In this document: one piece after another, positions 34,934-43,058 of the stretch
Layout of the letters: every line of letters begins with the position of its first letter
Numbering within the stretch: the first letter of the stretch is position 1
Notes under the pieces: model-generated
Database searches by the model: none
What the model was told of the DNA's origin: nothing
What the model saw: only the letters and a program-made list of their open reading frames with translations
Made by a program: the position numbers and the translations under genes
Source of the DNA: Pilimelia columellifera
GTDB taxonomy: Bacteria > Actinomycetota > Actinomycetes > Mycobacteriales > Micromonosporaceae
Assembly (NCBI RefSeq): GCF_039532605.1
Contig: NZ_BAAARY010000011.1
Coordinates: 71,943 to 135,942, forward strand
Direction: 5' to 3'
Length of the DNA stretch: 64,000 nt

Positions 34934-36250
34934 TCAGCGGACTTCGTCGGGGCGCGCGTCGCGGGCGCACCGGAAACCGCTGAAGATCTGGCGACGGATC
35001 GGATGGTCCCAGTTCCGGAAGGAGGCCCGGCAGGCGACGGCGTCAGTCCCGAAGGAGCCGCCCCGCAGCACCTTCTGACGACTGCCGAAGAAGACCTCCG
35101 AATACTCCCGGTACGGGAACGGGGCAAAACCGGGATAGGCGACGAACGGCGACGACGTCCACTCCCACACGTCGCCGATGAGCTGGTGCGCCCCCAGCGG
35201 GGAGGCCCCCGCCGGATAGGCGCCCACCGGCGCCGGCGACAGGTGTCGTTGGCCGAGGTTGGCATGCCGGGCGGTCGGGGCCTCATCGCCCCACGGGTAG
35301 CGGCGGGAGCGGCCGGTGAGCGGATCCCACCGGGCCGCCTTCTCCCACTCCGCCTCGGTGGGCAGCCGCCGCCCGGCCCACGTCGCGTACGCCTCCGCCT
35401 CGTAGAAGCAGACGTGGACGACCGGCTGGTCCCCCGCCAACGGCGCCTCACGCCCGAACTGGACGCAGGACCACCCACCCTCCGCGCCGCGCCAGTGCAT
35501 CGGCGCGGACAGGTCGGCGGCCTGCCGGTGCGCCCAGCCCTCGGGGCTCCACCACCGTTCGTCGCCGTATCCGCCGTCGGCGATGAAGGCGGCGTACTGG
35601 GCGTTGGTCACCGGGGCGGCGTCGATGAAGAACCCCGGCACATCGACAACGCGCGACGGCCGTTCGTTGTCGAGCGCCCACGGCTCGACCTCCGCGCCCA
35701 TGCTGAACGGACCGCCGGGAACCAGCACCTCGCCGGCGACCGGCACGAGCGCGGCCGGTGGCGGCCCGGCCGCCAGGGCCGGGACGCCCGAGCGCAGCTG
35801 GTGGGTGGCCAGCATGGTCTCGGCATGCTGCTGCTCGTGTTGGATGACCATGCCGAAGGCGAAGCCGTCGGCCAGCAACGGATCGCCCTCGAAGCGGGCG
35901 CGGGAGAGCACGTCCAGAGCCTGGTCCCGGACGCCGGTCGAGTACCGGCGCGCCTCGTCCGGCGACAGCAACGGCAGGCCGGGCCGCTCCCGCCGGGCAT
36001 GCCTGAACGCGTCATACAACTCGTCGAGGTCACGGCGCACCGCCTCGCGCCCGCCGACCTCGCGCACCAGCCACAGCTCTTCCTGATTGCCGACGTGCGC
36101 CAGATCCCAGACCAGCGGCGACATCAACGGCGAGTGCTGCCGGACGAGCTCGCTGTCGTCCACGGCGTCGGTGAGCGCGCGGGTGCGACGCCGGGCGCGG
36201 TCCAGCTCCCGGGCCACGTCCTCGCGCAGCTGGTCGGTCGTCACGGTCAT
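34934..36250 (-). CDS. egtB: Hercynine oxygenase EgtB
   Basis: EgtB is a non-haem iron sulfoxide synthase that joins hercynine to gamma-glutamylcysteine with O2. The 438-residue protein has an N-terminal DinB-like domain supplying iron ligands (DLAHVGNQEELW; VIQHEQQHAETM, with the HxxxH pair) and a C-terminal formylglycine-generating-enzyme-like domain (VPGGPFSMGAEVEPWALDNE; RRLPTEAEWEKAARWDP; VWEWTSSPF; KVLRGGSFGTDAV; FRCARDA). All expected features are present. The ATG overlaps the egtA stop as ATGA. Confidence 0.96.
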   Translation of the reverse strand: MTVTTDQLREDVARELDRARRRTRALTDAVDDSELVRQHSPLMSPLVWDLAHVGNQEELWLVREVGGREAVRRDLDELYDAFRHARRERPGLPLLSPDEARRYSTGVRDQALDVLSRARFEGDPLLADGFAFGMVIQHEQQHAETMLATHQLRSGVPALAAGPPPAALVPVAGEVLVPGGPFSMGAEVEPWALDNERPSRVVDVPGFFIDAAPVTNAQYAAFIADGGYGDERWWSPEGWAHRQAADLSAPMHWRGAEGGWSCVQFGREAPLAGDQPVVHVCFYEAEAYATWAGRRLPTEAEWEKAARWDPLTGRSRRYPWGDEAPTARHANLGQRHLSPAPVGAYPAGASPLGAHQLIGDVWEWTSSPFVAYPGFAPFPYREYSEVFFGSRQKVLRGGSFGTDAVACRASFRNWDHPIRRQIFSGFRCARDARPDEVR

Positions 36251-37506
36251 GGTCGTCCCTCTCCCGTCGTCCGGCGCTCGAAGATGGCGCGGACCCGCGC
36301 AGCCTCGGCATCGGGCAGGCCGACGCCGGCCAGCTCCCGACCGGCCAGGACCAACAGCTCCCGGGCGACCGGCCCGACCACGGGATCAGCCATCCCAGCC
36401 GTCGCGGCGGCGCGCCAGCGGTCGGCCGCCGGGGCGCACAGGTCAGCGGCCCGCTCGGTCGTGGTCGGGTCGGCCAGCAGGGCTGCCAGCGCCGCTGTCG
36501 GAGCGATCCAGTCCGGACCCGGCTGAGCGTCCAGATAGCGCACCTCCAGGTATCCCCTGGGGCGCACCGGCGGAAACAGGGTGCTCAGGTGGTGGTCCAG
36601 ATCGCGGGTGGTCGGCGGTTCGGGAAGGGCGCCGTCGAGCCAGTCGCCGAAGGTGATCCCCGGTGGGGCGGACCAGTCCGGGCCGTCCCGGCGCACGCAC
36701 AGCAGCGGCGCGTCCAGGGCGTAGGCGGCCCAGGCGTCGCCCGGCGACTGGACGACGCCGGGCGACCACACCGGATCGGTGCGCCCGGCGGTGATGTCGA
36801 GCCAGGCGACCATCCGGGCGCTGGCCTGACCGGTGTCCCGACCGGCCAGCCGCGAGGACGTGGCGAAGGCCGCCAGCAGCGGCGGCCCGAACAGGTGCAG
36901 CGCGGTCCAGCGGGCGGTCAGCTCCCCGGGCTCGCCGGCGTCCAGGCACACCTGTAGACCCGCGGAGCAGCGCATCATGATGTGGCCGGCGGCGCCGTCA
37001 CGGTCGTAGGCGCGGGCCATCGCCTCGTAGCGGGGAGTCCGCAGCACCGGGCGCGGCGGCCGGGCCGGGTCCAGCCCGGCCCGGCCGCAGACCAGGCCGT
37101 GGTCGCCCAGCAGGCCGGCCAGCCGGCGGCGGTCAGCCTCGGCCGCCACGGCCAGCGCCGACAGCCCCGGTTGCGGCGCCGTCGACAGCTCCACCTGGCC
37201 ACCTGGCTCGATCGTCACCCAGCTGCCGCCGGGAAGCGGACGGGGTGGCTGATCCGGGTCGAGGACGATTGGAGCGTGCGGGCCCAACGCCTCGCGCAGC
37301 TCCTCGGCTCGGACCGGTCGGGCCGGGGCGCCCACGTGGTGGACGGTGTACTCGAGCTCCACTCCGAGCTGGCGCGCCGGGCCGGTGCGAAAGCCAACGG
37401 CGACGGTGTGCCGCCGGGCCTGGTCCCGCGAGGTCAGCGGAGCGTCCGGGGGCGGTGGGGCCGTAGTTCGGGAGGAACACCGGTCGACCGTCCGCTCGTG
37501 CAGCAT
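36247..37506 (-). CDS. egtA: Glutamate-cysteine ligase EgtA
   Basis: EgtA makes gamma-glutamylcysteine, the thiol donor used by EgtB. The 419-residue protein belongs to the GCS2 family, with QLGVELEYTVHHVG, GSWVTIEPGGQVELSTAPQP and an interior MMRCSAGLQVCLDAGEPGEL, then RGYLEVRYLDAQPG. The ATG at 37506 has GGAGG 6-7 bases before it; the long upstream open frame is arginine-rich shadow. It heads the operon egtABCD. The N-terminal 50 residues are variable and Pro-rich. Some EgtA homologues vary in substrate, so the assignment rests on operon context as well as the fold. Confidence 0.94.
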   Translation of the reverse strand: MLHERTVDRCSSRTTAPPPPDAPLTSRDQARRHTVAVGFRTGPARQLGVELEYTVHHVGAPARPVRAEELREALGPHAPIVLDPDQPPRPLPGGSWVTIEPGGQVELSTAPQPGLSALAVAAEADRRRLAGLLGDHGLVCGRAGLDPARPPRPVLRTPRYEAMARAYDRDGAAGHIMMRCSAGLQVCLDAGEPGELTARWTALHLFGPPLLAAFATSSRLAGRDTGQASARMVAWLDITAGRTDPVWSPGVVQSPGDAWAAYALDAPLLCVRRDGPDWSAPPGITFGDWLDGALPEPPTTRDLDHHLSTLFPPVRPRGYLEVRYLDAQPGPDWIAPTAALAALLADPTTTERAADLCAPAADRWRAAATAGMADPVVGPVARELLVLAGRELAGVGLPDAEAARVRAIFERRTTGEGRP

Positions 37507-37653
37507 TAACGCCTCCGTTCGGCCCCGACCGCGCGGTCGATCCGGCGCGGACAGCCAACCCGAACAACTGCGCCGCAGCCGCATGCCAGCCGGCCGGGGG
37601 TCGGTCCGCTCGACGCCGACGTTAGCCGCAGCCACCGACATTGGCGACGCGAA

Positions 37654-38706
37654 CTAGCGGGTCGCGGTCTCCCTGGCCGGCCCCGAGTGTCGGACATAGG
37701 CGAGTTGGTCCCCGGACTCGATCCTGCCGGCGCGCGGGTCGTCCAGGCCGATGACCTGGCCCCGACGGATCACCGCGATGACCACGTCGGCCAGCTCCCG
37801 GGGCGGGCGGCCGACTTCGTCGCGGGCGGCCGACCGCATCGCCAGGCTGATGCCCTGGCCCGGGGCGAGCAGGTCCTCGACCACGTCCAGCAGCGGCGGC
37901 GCGGAGCTGGAGAGCCCAAGCAGGCGGCCGGCGGTCGCCGACGAGACGATGACATGGTGCGCGCCGCTCTGGCGCAGCAGCGGCGCGTTCTCGGCCTCCC
38001 GCACGGCGGCCACGATCCGGACCTTGCCGGCAGTGAGCTGGCGGGCGGTCAATGCCACCAGGACCGCGGCGTCGTCCTTGTCGGTGGCGATCATCAGGGT
38101 CTTCGCCTGGGTGATGTTGGCCTCAGCGAGAATCGCCGAGCGGGTTCCCGAGCCTTCAATGGCGACCAGCCCCATCGCGGCGGCCTCCCGGACCCGGGCC
38201 GGGTCGCGCTCCACGATCACGATCCGGTCCTGTGAGACGCCGGTCTCGCGCAGGGCGTTCACCGCGCTGCGGCCTTTGGTGCCGAACCCGCAGATGATGA
38301 CGTGGTCCTTCACGATCTTCCTCCACCGGTTGATGCGCAGGTTGCTGCGGTACTGCTCGGTCAGGATCTCCAGGGTGGTGCCAACCAGGATGATGAGGAA
38401 GATGACCCGGGCGGGCGTGACGATCAGCACGTTGACCAGGCGGGCGGTGGGCGTCATCGGGGTGATGTCGCCGTAACCGGTGGTCGACAGCGACACCACG
38501 GCGTAGTAGAAGGCGTCGAGCAGGGTCAGCCCGTCCTCGTTGACGTCGCGGTAGCCGTCCCGATCGACGTAGACGACGGTCACGACGACGAGCACCAGCG
38601 TGAGCGCGAGCCCCAGCCGCAGCCCGAGCGCATGTAGGGGGCGGGTGCGCCGCGGCGGCAGGTGCACCGCCGCGGGGCCGTGTTCGACCACGTCATCGTT
38701 GACCAC
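37654..38706 (-). CDS. Potassium channel with RCK/TrkA-N domains
   Basis: The 350-residue protein has a first membrane helix (LGLALTLVLVVVTVVYV), a pore loop with selectivity filter TTGYGD at residues 75-80, a second helix (RVIFLIILVGTTLEILT), then an RCK/TrkA-N domain (VIICGFGTKGRSAVNALRET, the NAD-binding GxGxxG-type) and TrkA-C-like sequence. It should assemble as a tetrameric K+ channel gated by a cytoplasmic ligand. The start is GTG. It stands immediately upstream of egtA in the same direction but is separated by about 150 bp, so an independent promoter is likely. Confidence 0.93.
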   Translation of the reverse strand: MVNDDVVEHGPAAVHLPPRRTRPLHALGLRLGLALTLVLVVVTVVYVDRDGYRDVNEDGLTLLDAFYYAVVSLSTTGYGDITPMTPTARLVNVLIVTPARVIFLIILVGTTLEILTEQYRSNLRINRWRKIVKDHVIICGFGTKGRSAVNALRETGVSQDRIVIVERDPARVREAAAMGLVAIEGSGTRSAILAEANITQAKTLMIATDKDDAAVLVALTARQLTAGKVRIVAAVREAENAPLLRQSGAHHVIVSSATAGRLLGLSSSAPPLLDVVEDLLAPGQGISLAMRSAARDEVGRPPRELADVVIAVIRRGQVIGLDDPRAGRIESGDQLAYVRHSGPARETATR

Positions 38707-38780
38707 CCAGCCACCCTAGTCACGCTGGGCAGCGGCCGGCGGCCGACCCGGTATGGCCACGCGTCGACCGGCGGCGGACG

Positions 38781-39338
38781 TCAGCGGTCGCGTTCCGCCG
38801 ATCTGGCTCCGGGCGCGGCGGGGAAGAGAGCGTCGGCGAGTCGGGCCAGCTCCGCCAGGCGAGCGCCGTCGCCGACGGCACGGCTGTTGCTCGGGTGGTC
38901 GGCGGCCGCCACCGCGGCGGCGAGGACCCGGCCGGCGGCCGCGTCGTGTCGGGCGAGATCGGCCGCGGCCCGCTCCTGGACGGCGGCCGACTGGGCCTCG
39001 GCGGCCCACCGACTGGCCTGGTCGGCCTCCCGTCGTGCCGCGGCCACCACTCCGCGCTGGATCGAGACGCCGAAGAAGGCGCCGACCGCCGCGAACACCA
39101 CGGCTTCGAAGCCGGAGAGCAGGTAGACCAGCCGGTCCCAGTGCGGGTCGTCGCGCATGGTGGCGAGCACCACCAGGCAGGCGACGAACATCACCAGCAG
39201 GACGAGGGCGACGGTGATCTGCAGCCGCCCCGGGCGCTGTCCGCCTGGGGCGGGCGGTTCAACCTCGCCGGATCGGGACGTGGGCGCCGCGGCCAGGATC
39301 GTGGTTGTTGTGGGAGTGGGGACAGGTGGAGTCGACAT
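38781..39338 (-). CDS. Membrane protein with coiled-coil tail
   Basis: The 185-residue protein has a Pro/Thr-rich cytoplasmic N-terminus (residues 5-38), two membrane helices (ITVALVLLVMFVACLVVLAT and GFEAVVFAAVGAFFGVSIQR) and a long Ala/Arg-rich helical C-terminus that may form a coiled coil (READQASRWAAEAQSAAVQE). GAGGAG lies 6 bases before the ATG at 39338. No family was recognised. It is divergent from the small HTH locus. Confidence 0.75.
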   Translation of the reverse strand: MSTPPVPTPTTTTILAAAPTSRSGEVEPPAPGGQRPGRLQITVALVLLVMFVACLVVLATMRDDPHWDRLVYLLSGFEAVVFAAVGAFFGVSIQRGVVAAARREADQASRWAAEAQSAAVQERAAADLARHDAAAGRVLAAAVAAADHPSNSRAVGDGARLAELARLADALFPAAPGARSAERDR

Positions 39339-39410
39339 GACGGCCTCCTCACCGGACAGTGATCCTGACGGTACGCACCGTCGCGTCCGGACGGAAGTCT
39401 CGGACGGGTT

Positions 39411-39560
39411 GTGAAGCGCGCCTGGGTGATGCTCGTCGTCAGCATCGTCTCCCCCGCCGGCGACAACCGCGAGGACCAACGGGACGCCGAGATCCACCGG
39501 GTCAGCGAGCACATCGGCCAGTCGTCCTGTCGGCCGTCCTCGGCTCGGTCGCGAAGATCA
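39411..39560 (+). pseudogene. Remnant of a small membrane protein gene (possibly DUF2178-like)
   Basis: A short frame from GTG 39411 reads KRAWVMLVVSIVSPAGDNRE, then DQRDAEIHRVSEHIGQ, after which the sense passes to another frame as VVLSAVLGSVAKIR. The charged segment between hydrophobic pieces resembles the cytoplasmic loop of membrane proteins that often precede this type of small HTH gene. Most of the gene is missing. The identification is tentative. Confidence 0.3.
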
Positions 39561-39571
39561 GGGTCACCAAC

Positions 39572-39769
39572 GTGATCCGGGCGCTGCGGTTCGCCAACGG
39601 CGAGATGACCCAGGCGGAGCTGGCCGACCGGATCGGCGTCACCCGTCAGACGGTCATCGCCATCGAGCAGGGGCGTTACTCCCCGTCGTTGGAGATGGCG
39701 TTCCAAATCGCCCGCGTGTTCAGCGTGCCGCTCGACGACGTGTTCCAGTACCCCGGGGGAGAATCATGA
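39572..39769 (+). CDS. Small XRE-type helix-turn-helix regulator
   Basis: The 65-residue protein reads VIRALRFANGEMTQAELADR, then IGVTRQTVIAIEQGRYSPSL and EMAFQIARVFSVPLDDVFQY, a complete Cro/C1-type DNA-binding domain with no further domain. The GTG at 39572 gives the family's usual short length; the upstream extension is not conserved. Proteins of this type generally repress a neighbouring membrane-protein gene, and the one expected upstream is decayed here. The stop overlaps the ATG of the following broken dehydrogenase as ATGA. Confidence 0.82.
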   Translation: MIRALRFANGEMTQAELADRIGVTRQTVIAIEQGRYSPSLEMAFQIARVFSVPLDDVFQYPGGES

Positions 39770-40400
39770 AGGCGATCGTCCAGGACCGTTACGGCCCCAC
39801 CAGCGTGCTGAGCCAGCGCGACATCGCGACACCGACCATCGGTCCCAGGGACGTCCTTCTGACGCCGCCGGGATCGTCGAGGCCATCGGCCGGGACGTGA
39901 CCGGCGTCCGGATCGGCGAAGCGGTCTTCGGGATCTGCGACGGCGGCTTCGCCGAGTACGCCCGCGCCGCCGCCGACACCGTCGTCACCATGCCGACCAC
40001 GATCAGCGCCAAGCAGGCGGCCGCCGTCCCCACCTCCGGGGCGACCGCGCTGCAGACGGTGCGCGACGTCGGCCGGGTGTCGCCGGGGCAACGGGCCCTC
40101 ATCATCGGCGCCGGCGGCGGGGTCGGGGCGTTCGCGACCCAGCTGGCCCGCACGTTCGGGGCCGAGGTCACCGGCGTCTGTGGACCGGCCAAGGCCGAGC
40201 TGGTCCGCTCGCTCGGGGCCACCGTGTTGTCGCCGTTCACCAGCCAACGGCTACGCGGGCTGGTGGCGATTACCCGCCGCGCTGACCTGCTCACGCTGGT
40301 CCCGGTGATCGACCGGACCTAGCCGCTGCACGAAGTCCCGCAGGCCGTCGACCAGTGGGCCGACGGCCACGTCAGCGGAAAGCTCGTCATCACGATGTGA
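39766..40400 (+). pseudogene. Zinc-free quinone/alcohol dehydrogenase (MDR family), decayed
   Basis: From ATG 39766 the frame reads MKAIVQDRYGPTSVL and QRDIATPTIGPRDVLL, then is lost. A second frame continues AGIVEAIGRDVTGVRIGEAV, GGFAEYARAAADTVVTMP and the NADP-binding IIGAGGGVGAFATQLARTFG. That frame ends at TAG 40322 inside what should be the C-terminal domain, and the family ending (HEVPQAVDQWADGHVSGKLV) reappears to TGA 40400. Between the first and second pieces the GHExAG region is missing, and part of the C-terminal half is deleted. The gene cannot yield an intact enzyme. Confidence 0.85.
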
Positions 40401-42693
40401 CCGCCGCCAACCCGTCCAGCGCCGGCGGCACGGGCACGCTGTGCAGGACGCCGAGCCGGCTGGTCGACCGGGTGAGCGCCACGTACAGGTCGCTGCCGCC
40501 ACGCGGCGACTCGGCGACCATCGCCGCCGGCTCGACCAGCAGGACAGCGTCGAACTCCAGACCCTTGGCCTCGGCGACGGCGAGCACGCTGACCCGTTCG
40601 GCGTCGAGCCCCGCCAACGCCTGGGTCAGAGCCAGGCGGTTCGCCTCCGGGATGAGGACGCCCACGAGCCCGGCGCCGGAACCGGCCAGCTCAGCGCGCA
40701 CCTCGTCAGCCACGGCCGCAGCCAGCTCCGACGGCTCGACCTGGCGTCGCCAGGGCCGGACGCCGCTGGCCCGGACCGCCGTCGGGGTGGCCAGATCCGG
40801 CGCCACCTCGGCCAACACCCGGCGGGCGACATCCATGATCTCCGCGGGGGTGCGGTAGCTGACGGTCAGCTCCGCCAGCCGCCAGCGCCGCGCCACGTAC
40901 GGGCCGAGCGCGTCCTGCCACGACGTGGCGCCGGCCCGCGCCCCGGTCTGGGCGACGTCCCCGACGATCGTCATCGACCGGTTCGGCGAGCGCCGCATGA
41001 GCAGCCGCCAGTCCATGGCCGTCAGCTCCTGCGCCTCGTCGATGATGACGTGGCCGAACGCCCACTGCCGGTCGGCGGCGGCCCGTTCGGCGGCAGTGCG
41101 CCGGTCCCGGGTCACCTGCCGGCCGGCGAGGCGCCCGGCGTCGAGCAGGTCGGTCACGGCCAGGATCTCCGGCTCGTCGTCGTCCTCGATGTCAATCGAG
41201 GCCGAGCCGCGGGCGATCTCCAACGCGCCCTCGGCGTAGGCGATCTCGCGACGGCGGGCCCGACGGGCGGCTGCGTTGGGGCCGCGGTCGATGACGCCGA
41301 GCAGCTCGGCGGCCTCGTCGAGCAGCGGAACGTCGGCCGGCGTGAAGCCGGCGCCGGCGGGGCGCAGCATCAGCGCGCGTTGGCGCTCGTCGAGATCCGG
41401 GGCTGCCACGGCGAGGCGGTCGCGGTCACTGAGGAGATCGTCGACGAGCCGCTGCGGGGTGAGCGTGGGCCACAGCTCGTCGACCGTGCCGTGCACGACG
41501 GGGTCGGCGCGCAGCTCGCGGCGGATCTCGGCCCGGTCGGCGTCGGCGAGCAGGTTCTCGCCGCCGAGCGGGTCCGCGCCGATCTGCTCGGCGACCTGGT
41601 CGGCCAACTCGTGGGTCAGCTCCAGTCCGAAGCGGTCGCGGGCGAGGTTGTGCGGCTGGTTGATGGCGCGGGCGCGGGCCACCGCACGGGCAACCATGTC
41701 GGGGGTGAGGGTGAGCGGACCGGCGTCGGTGTCGAGCGCGACGGCCGCGTCGGGGATCCGCTGGCGGTCCCGGACGGCGGCGGCGATGACGCCGGCCATC
41801 GTGGCCTGGCCCTTGAGCTGGGCGACCTCGGGATGCTCGATGTCCCCGGCGTGCACGCCGGGGAACATGTCCGCCATGGTGCGCAGCAGCACCCCCGTCT
41901 CAGCGAGCGACGGCAGGACGTGGCTGATGTAGCGCAGGAACGTGGGGTTCGGCCCGAGGATGAGCACGCCCCGGGTGCTCAGCTCACGGCGGTAGGTGTA
42001 GAGCAGGTAGGCGGCGCGGTGCAGGGCGACGGCGGTCTTGCCGGTGCCCGGTCCGCCCTGGACGACCATCGTCGCGGTCAACGGCGCGCGGATCACCTCG
42101 TCCTGCTCGGCCTGGATCGTTTCGACGATGTCGCGCATCCGTCCGGTGCGCGGGGCGCTGACGGCCGCCAGCAACGCGGCCTCGCCGACGAGTCCGTCGC
42201 GGCCCGCGTGCTGGCTCTGGCGGGCGGTGTCGAGATCGAGCACCTCGTCGTCGATGGCCAGCAGCGTGCGACCGCTGGCGCGCAGGTGCCGGCGACGGCG
42301 TACGCCCTGCGGCGAGGCCGCGGTGGCCAGGTAGAAGGGGCGGGCGGCCGGGGCCCGCCAGTCCATGAGGAGTTGGTCAGCGGGATCGTCCTCGGCTGAG
42401 ATCCCGATCCGGCCGATGTGCCGGCGCCCGCCGTCGAGCAGGTCCAGCCGGCCGAAGCACAGCCCGTCCTCGACAGCGGACAGCTCGTTGAGCGTCTCGC
42501 CCTGGGCGACGACACGGCTCTCGCGCTCGGTGCGGGCCTGCGGGGTGCCGCCGCTCTCGCGGAGCGCTTCGTCCCGGCGCCGGGCGGCGGTGACCCGTAG
42601 CTGGTCGAGACGGGCGTAGAGCCGGTCCAGGTGGGCCTGCTCAGCGGCCAGCTCGCTGGCCGCGACCGAACGGAGGGAGGAGGTGCTTGACAA
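40390..42693 (-). CDS. helR: HelR-type RNA polymerase recycling ATPase (HelD/UvrD-like)
   Basis: HelR proteins displace rifamycins from stalled RNA polymerase and recycle it. The 767-residue protein has an N-terminal coiled coil (ELAAEQAHLDRLYARLDQL), Walker A in VVQGGPGTGKTAVALHRAAY, a DEAQ-type Walker B (HVIIDEAQELTAMDWR), GDVAQTGARAG, and a C-terminal UvrD-type region (SVLAVAEAKGLEFDAVLLVE and VALTRSTSRLGVLHS). The TTG at 42693 is the best start: AGGAG lies 5-8 bases before it, and the earlier part of the open frame is unlike the family. It overlaps the 3' end of the dead dehydrogenase by 11 bases. Role in rifamycin tolerance is inferred from the family. Confidence 0.88.
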   Translation of the reverse strand: MSSTSSLRSVAASELAAEQAHLDRLYARLDQLRVTAARRRDEALRESGGTPQARTERESRVVAQGETLNELSAVEDGLCFGRLDLLDGGRRHIGRIGISAEDDPADQLLMDWRAPAARPFYLATAASPQGVRRRRHLRASGRTLLAIDDEVLDLDTARQSQHAGRDGLVGEAALLAAVSAPRTGRMRDIVETIQAEQDEVIRAPLTATMVVQGGPGTGKTAVALHRAAYLLYTYRRELSTRGVLILGPNPTFLRYISHVLPSLAETGVLLRTMADMFPGVHAGDIEHPEVAQLKGQATMAGVIAAAVRDRQRIPDAAVALDTDAGPLTLTPDMVARAVARARAINQPHNLARDRFGLELTHELADQVAEQIGADPLGGENLLADADRAEIRRELRADPVVHGTVDELWPTLTPQRLVDDLLSDRDRLAVAAPDLDERQRALMLRPAGAGFTPADVPLLDEAAELLGVIDRGPNAAARRARRREIAYAEGALEIARGSASIDIEDDDEPEILAVTDLLDAGRLAGRQVTRDRRTAAERAAADRQWAFGHVIIDEAQELTAMDWRLLMRRSPNRSMTIVGDVAQTGARAGATSWQDALGPYVARRWRLAELTVSYRTPAEIMDVARRVLAEVAPDLATPTAVRASGVRPWRRQVEPSELAAAVADEVRAELAGSGAGLVGVLIPEANRLALTQALAGLDAERVSVLAVAEAKGLEFDAVLLVEPAAMVAESPRGGSDLYVALTRSTSRLGVLHSVPVPPALDGLAAVTS

Positions 42694-42747
42694 CGGCTCT
42701 CCTGGTGGGCTAGTATCGAACCAGCGACCTGGGTGGTCGCCTTTTTT
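42687..42747 (+). promoter_or_regulatory. helR leader region with opposed sigma-70-like promoter and hairpin/T-run
   Basis: On the plus strand TTGACA (42687-42692) and TAGTAT (42711-42716) are 18 bases apart. A perfect GCGACC / GGTCGC hairpin (42724-42740) and a six-T run (42742-42747) follow directly. The -35 box overlaps the helR start codon. On the helR strand the same bases are the 5' leader, where a rifamycin-associated element would be expected; I cannot confirm that element by eye. Confidence 0.5.
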
Positions 42748-43058
42748 GTGGGCATTGGCAGGGCAACCTGACGACGATAGCCCCTCTCGCGGCCTTTGCG
42801 CCGCCATCCGATCGCGAACCGGCCCGGCGGCCGCTCCGACCCGCCGAACGGGCGCCCGGGACCCCACCCGAAACGCGCTAATCGGGCCTGTTGGACGACG
42901 AACCCCGAGGTCCGTCGTCCTGATCATTAACTGCCGGGACCCCGACCCGACGAGAAATTCGCGGAGCACTCATCCGCACGGCGGTTTCGTACGTACTCAC
43001 AGCCGGCAGCCCTCACAGGCTCACACCACCAGCACCAACCGCTGTAGAACGAGGAGCC
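42748..43058. other. Intergenic region before the ferric-reductase-like gene
   Basis: No credible gene is seen. It should hold the promoter of the plus-strand electron-transfer operon. AT-rich patches occur at about 42920-42965, and GAGGAG lies 4-9 bases before the ATG at 43059. Confidence 0.35.

Noticed and set aside
42693..42747. A tRNA-like T-arm (GCTGG TTCGATA CTAGC) on the helR strand
   Set aside because: No acceptor or D-arm fits, and the adjacent hairpin lacks a proper anticodon loop; treated as chance within the helR leader.
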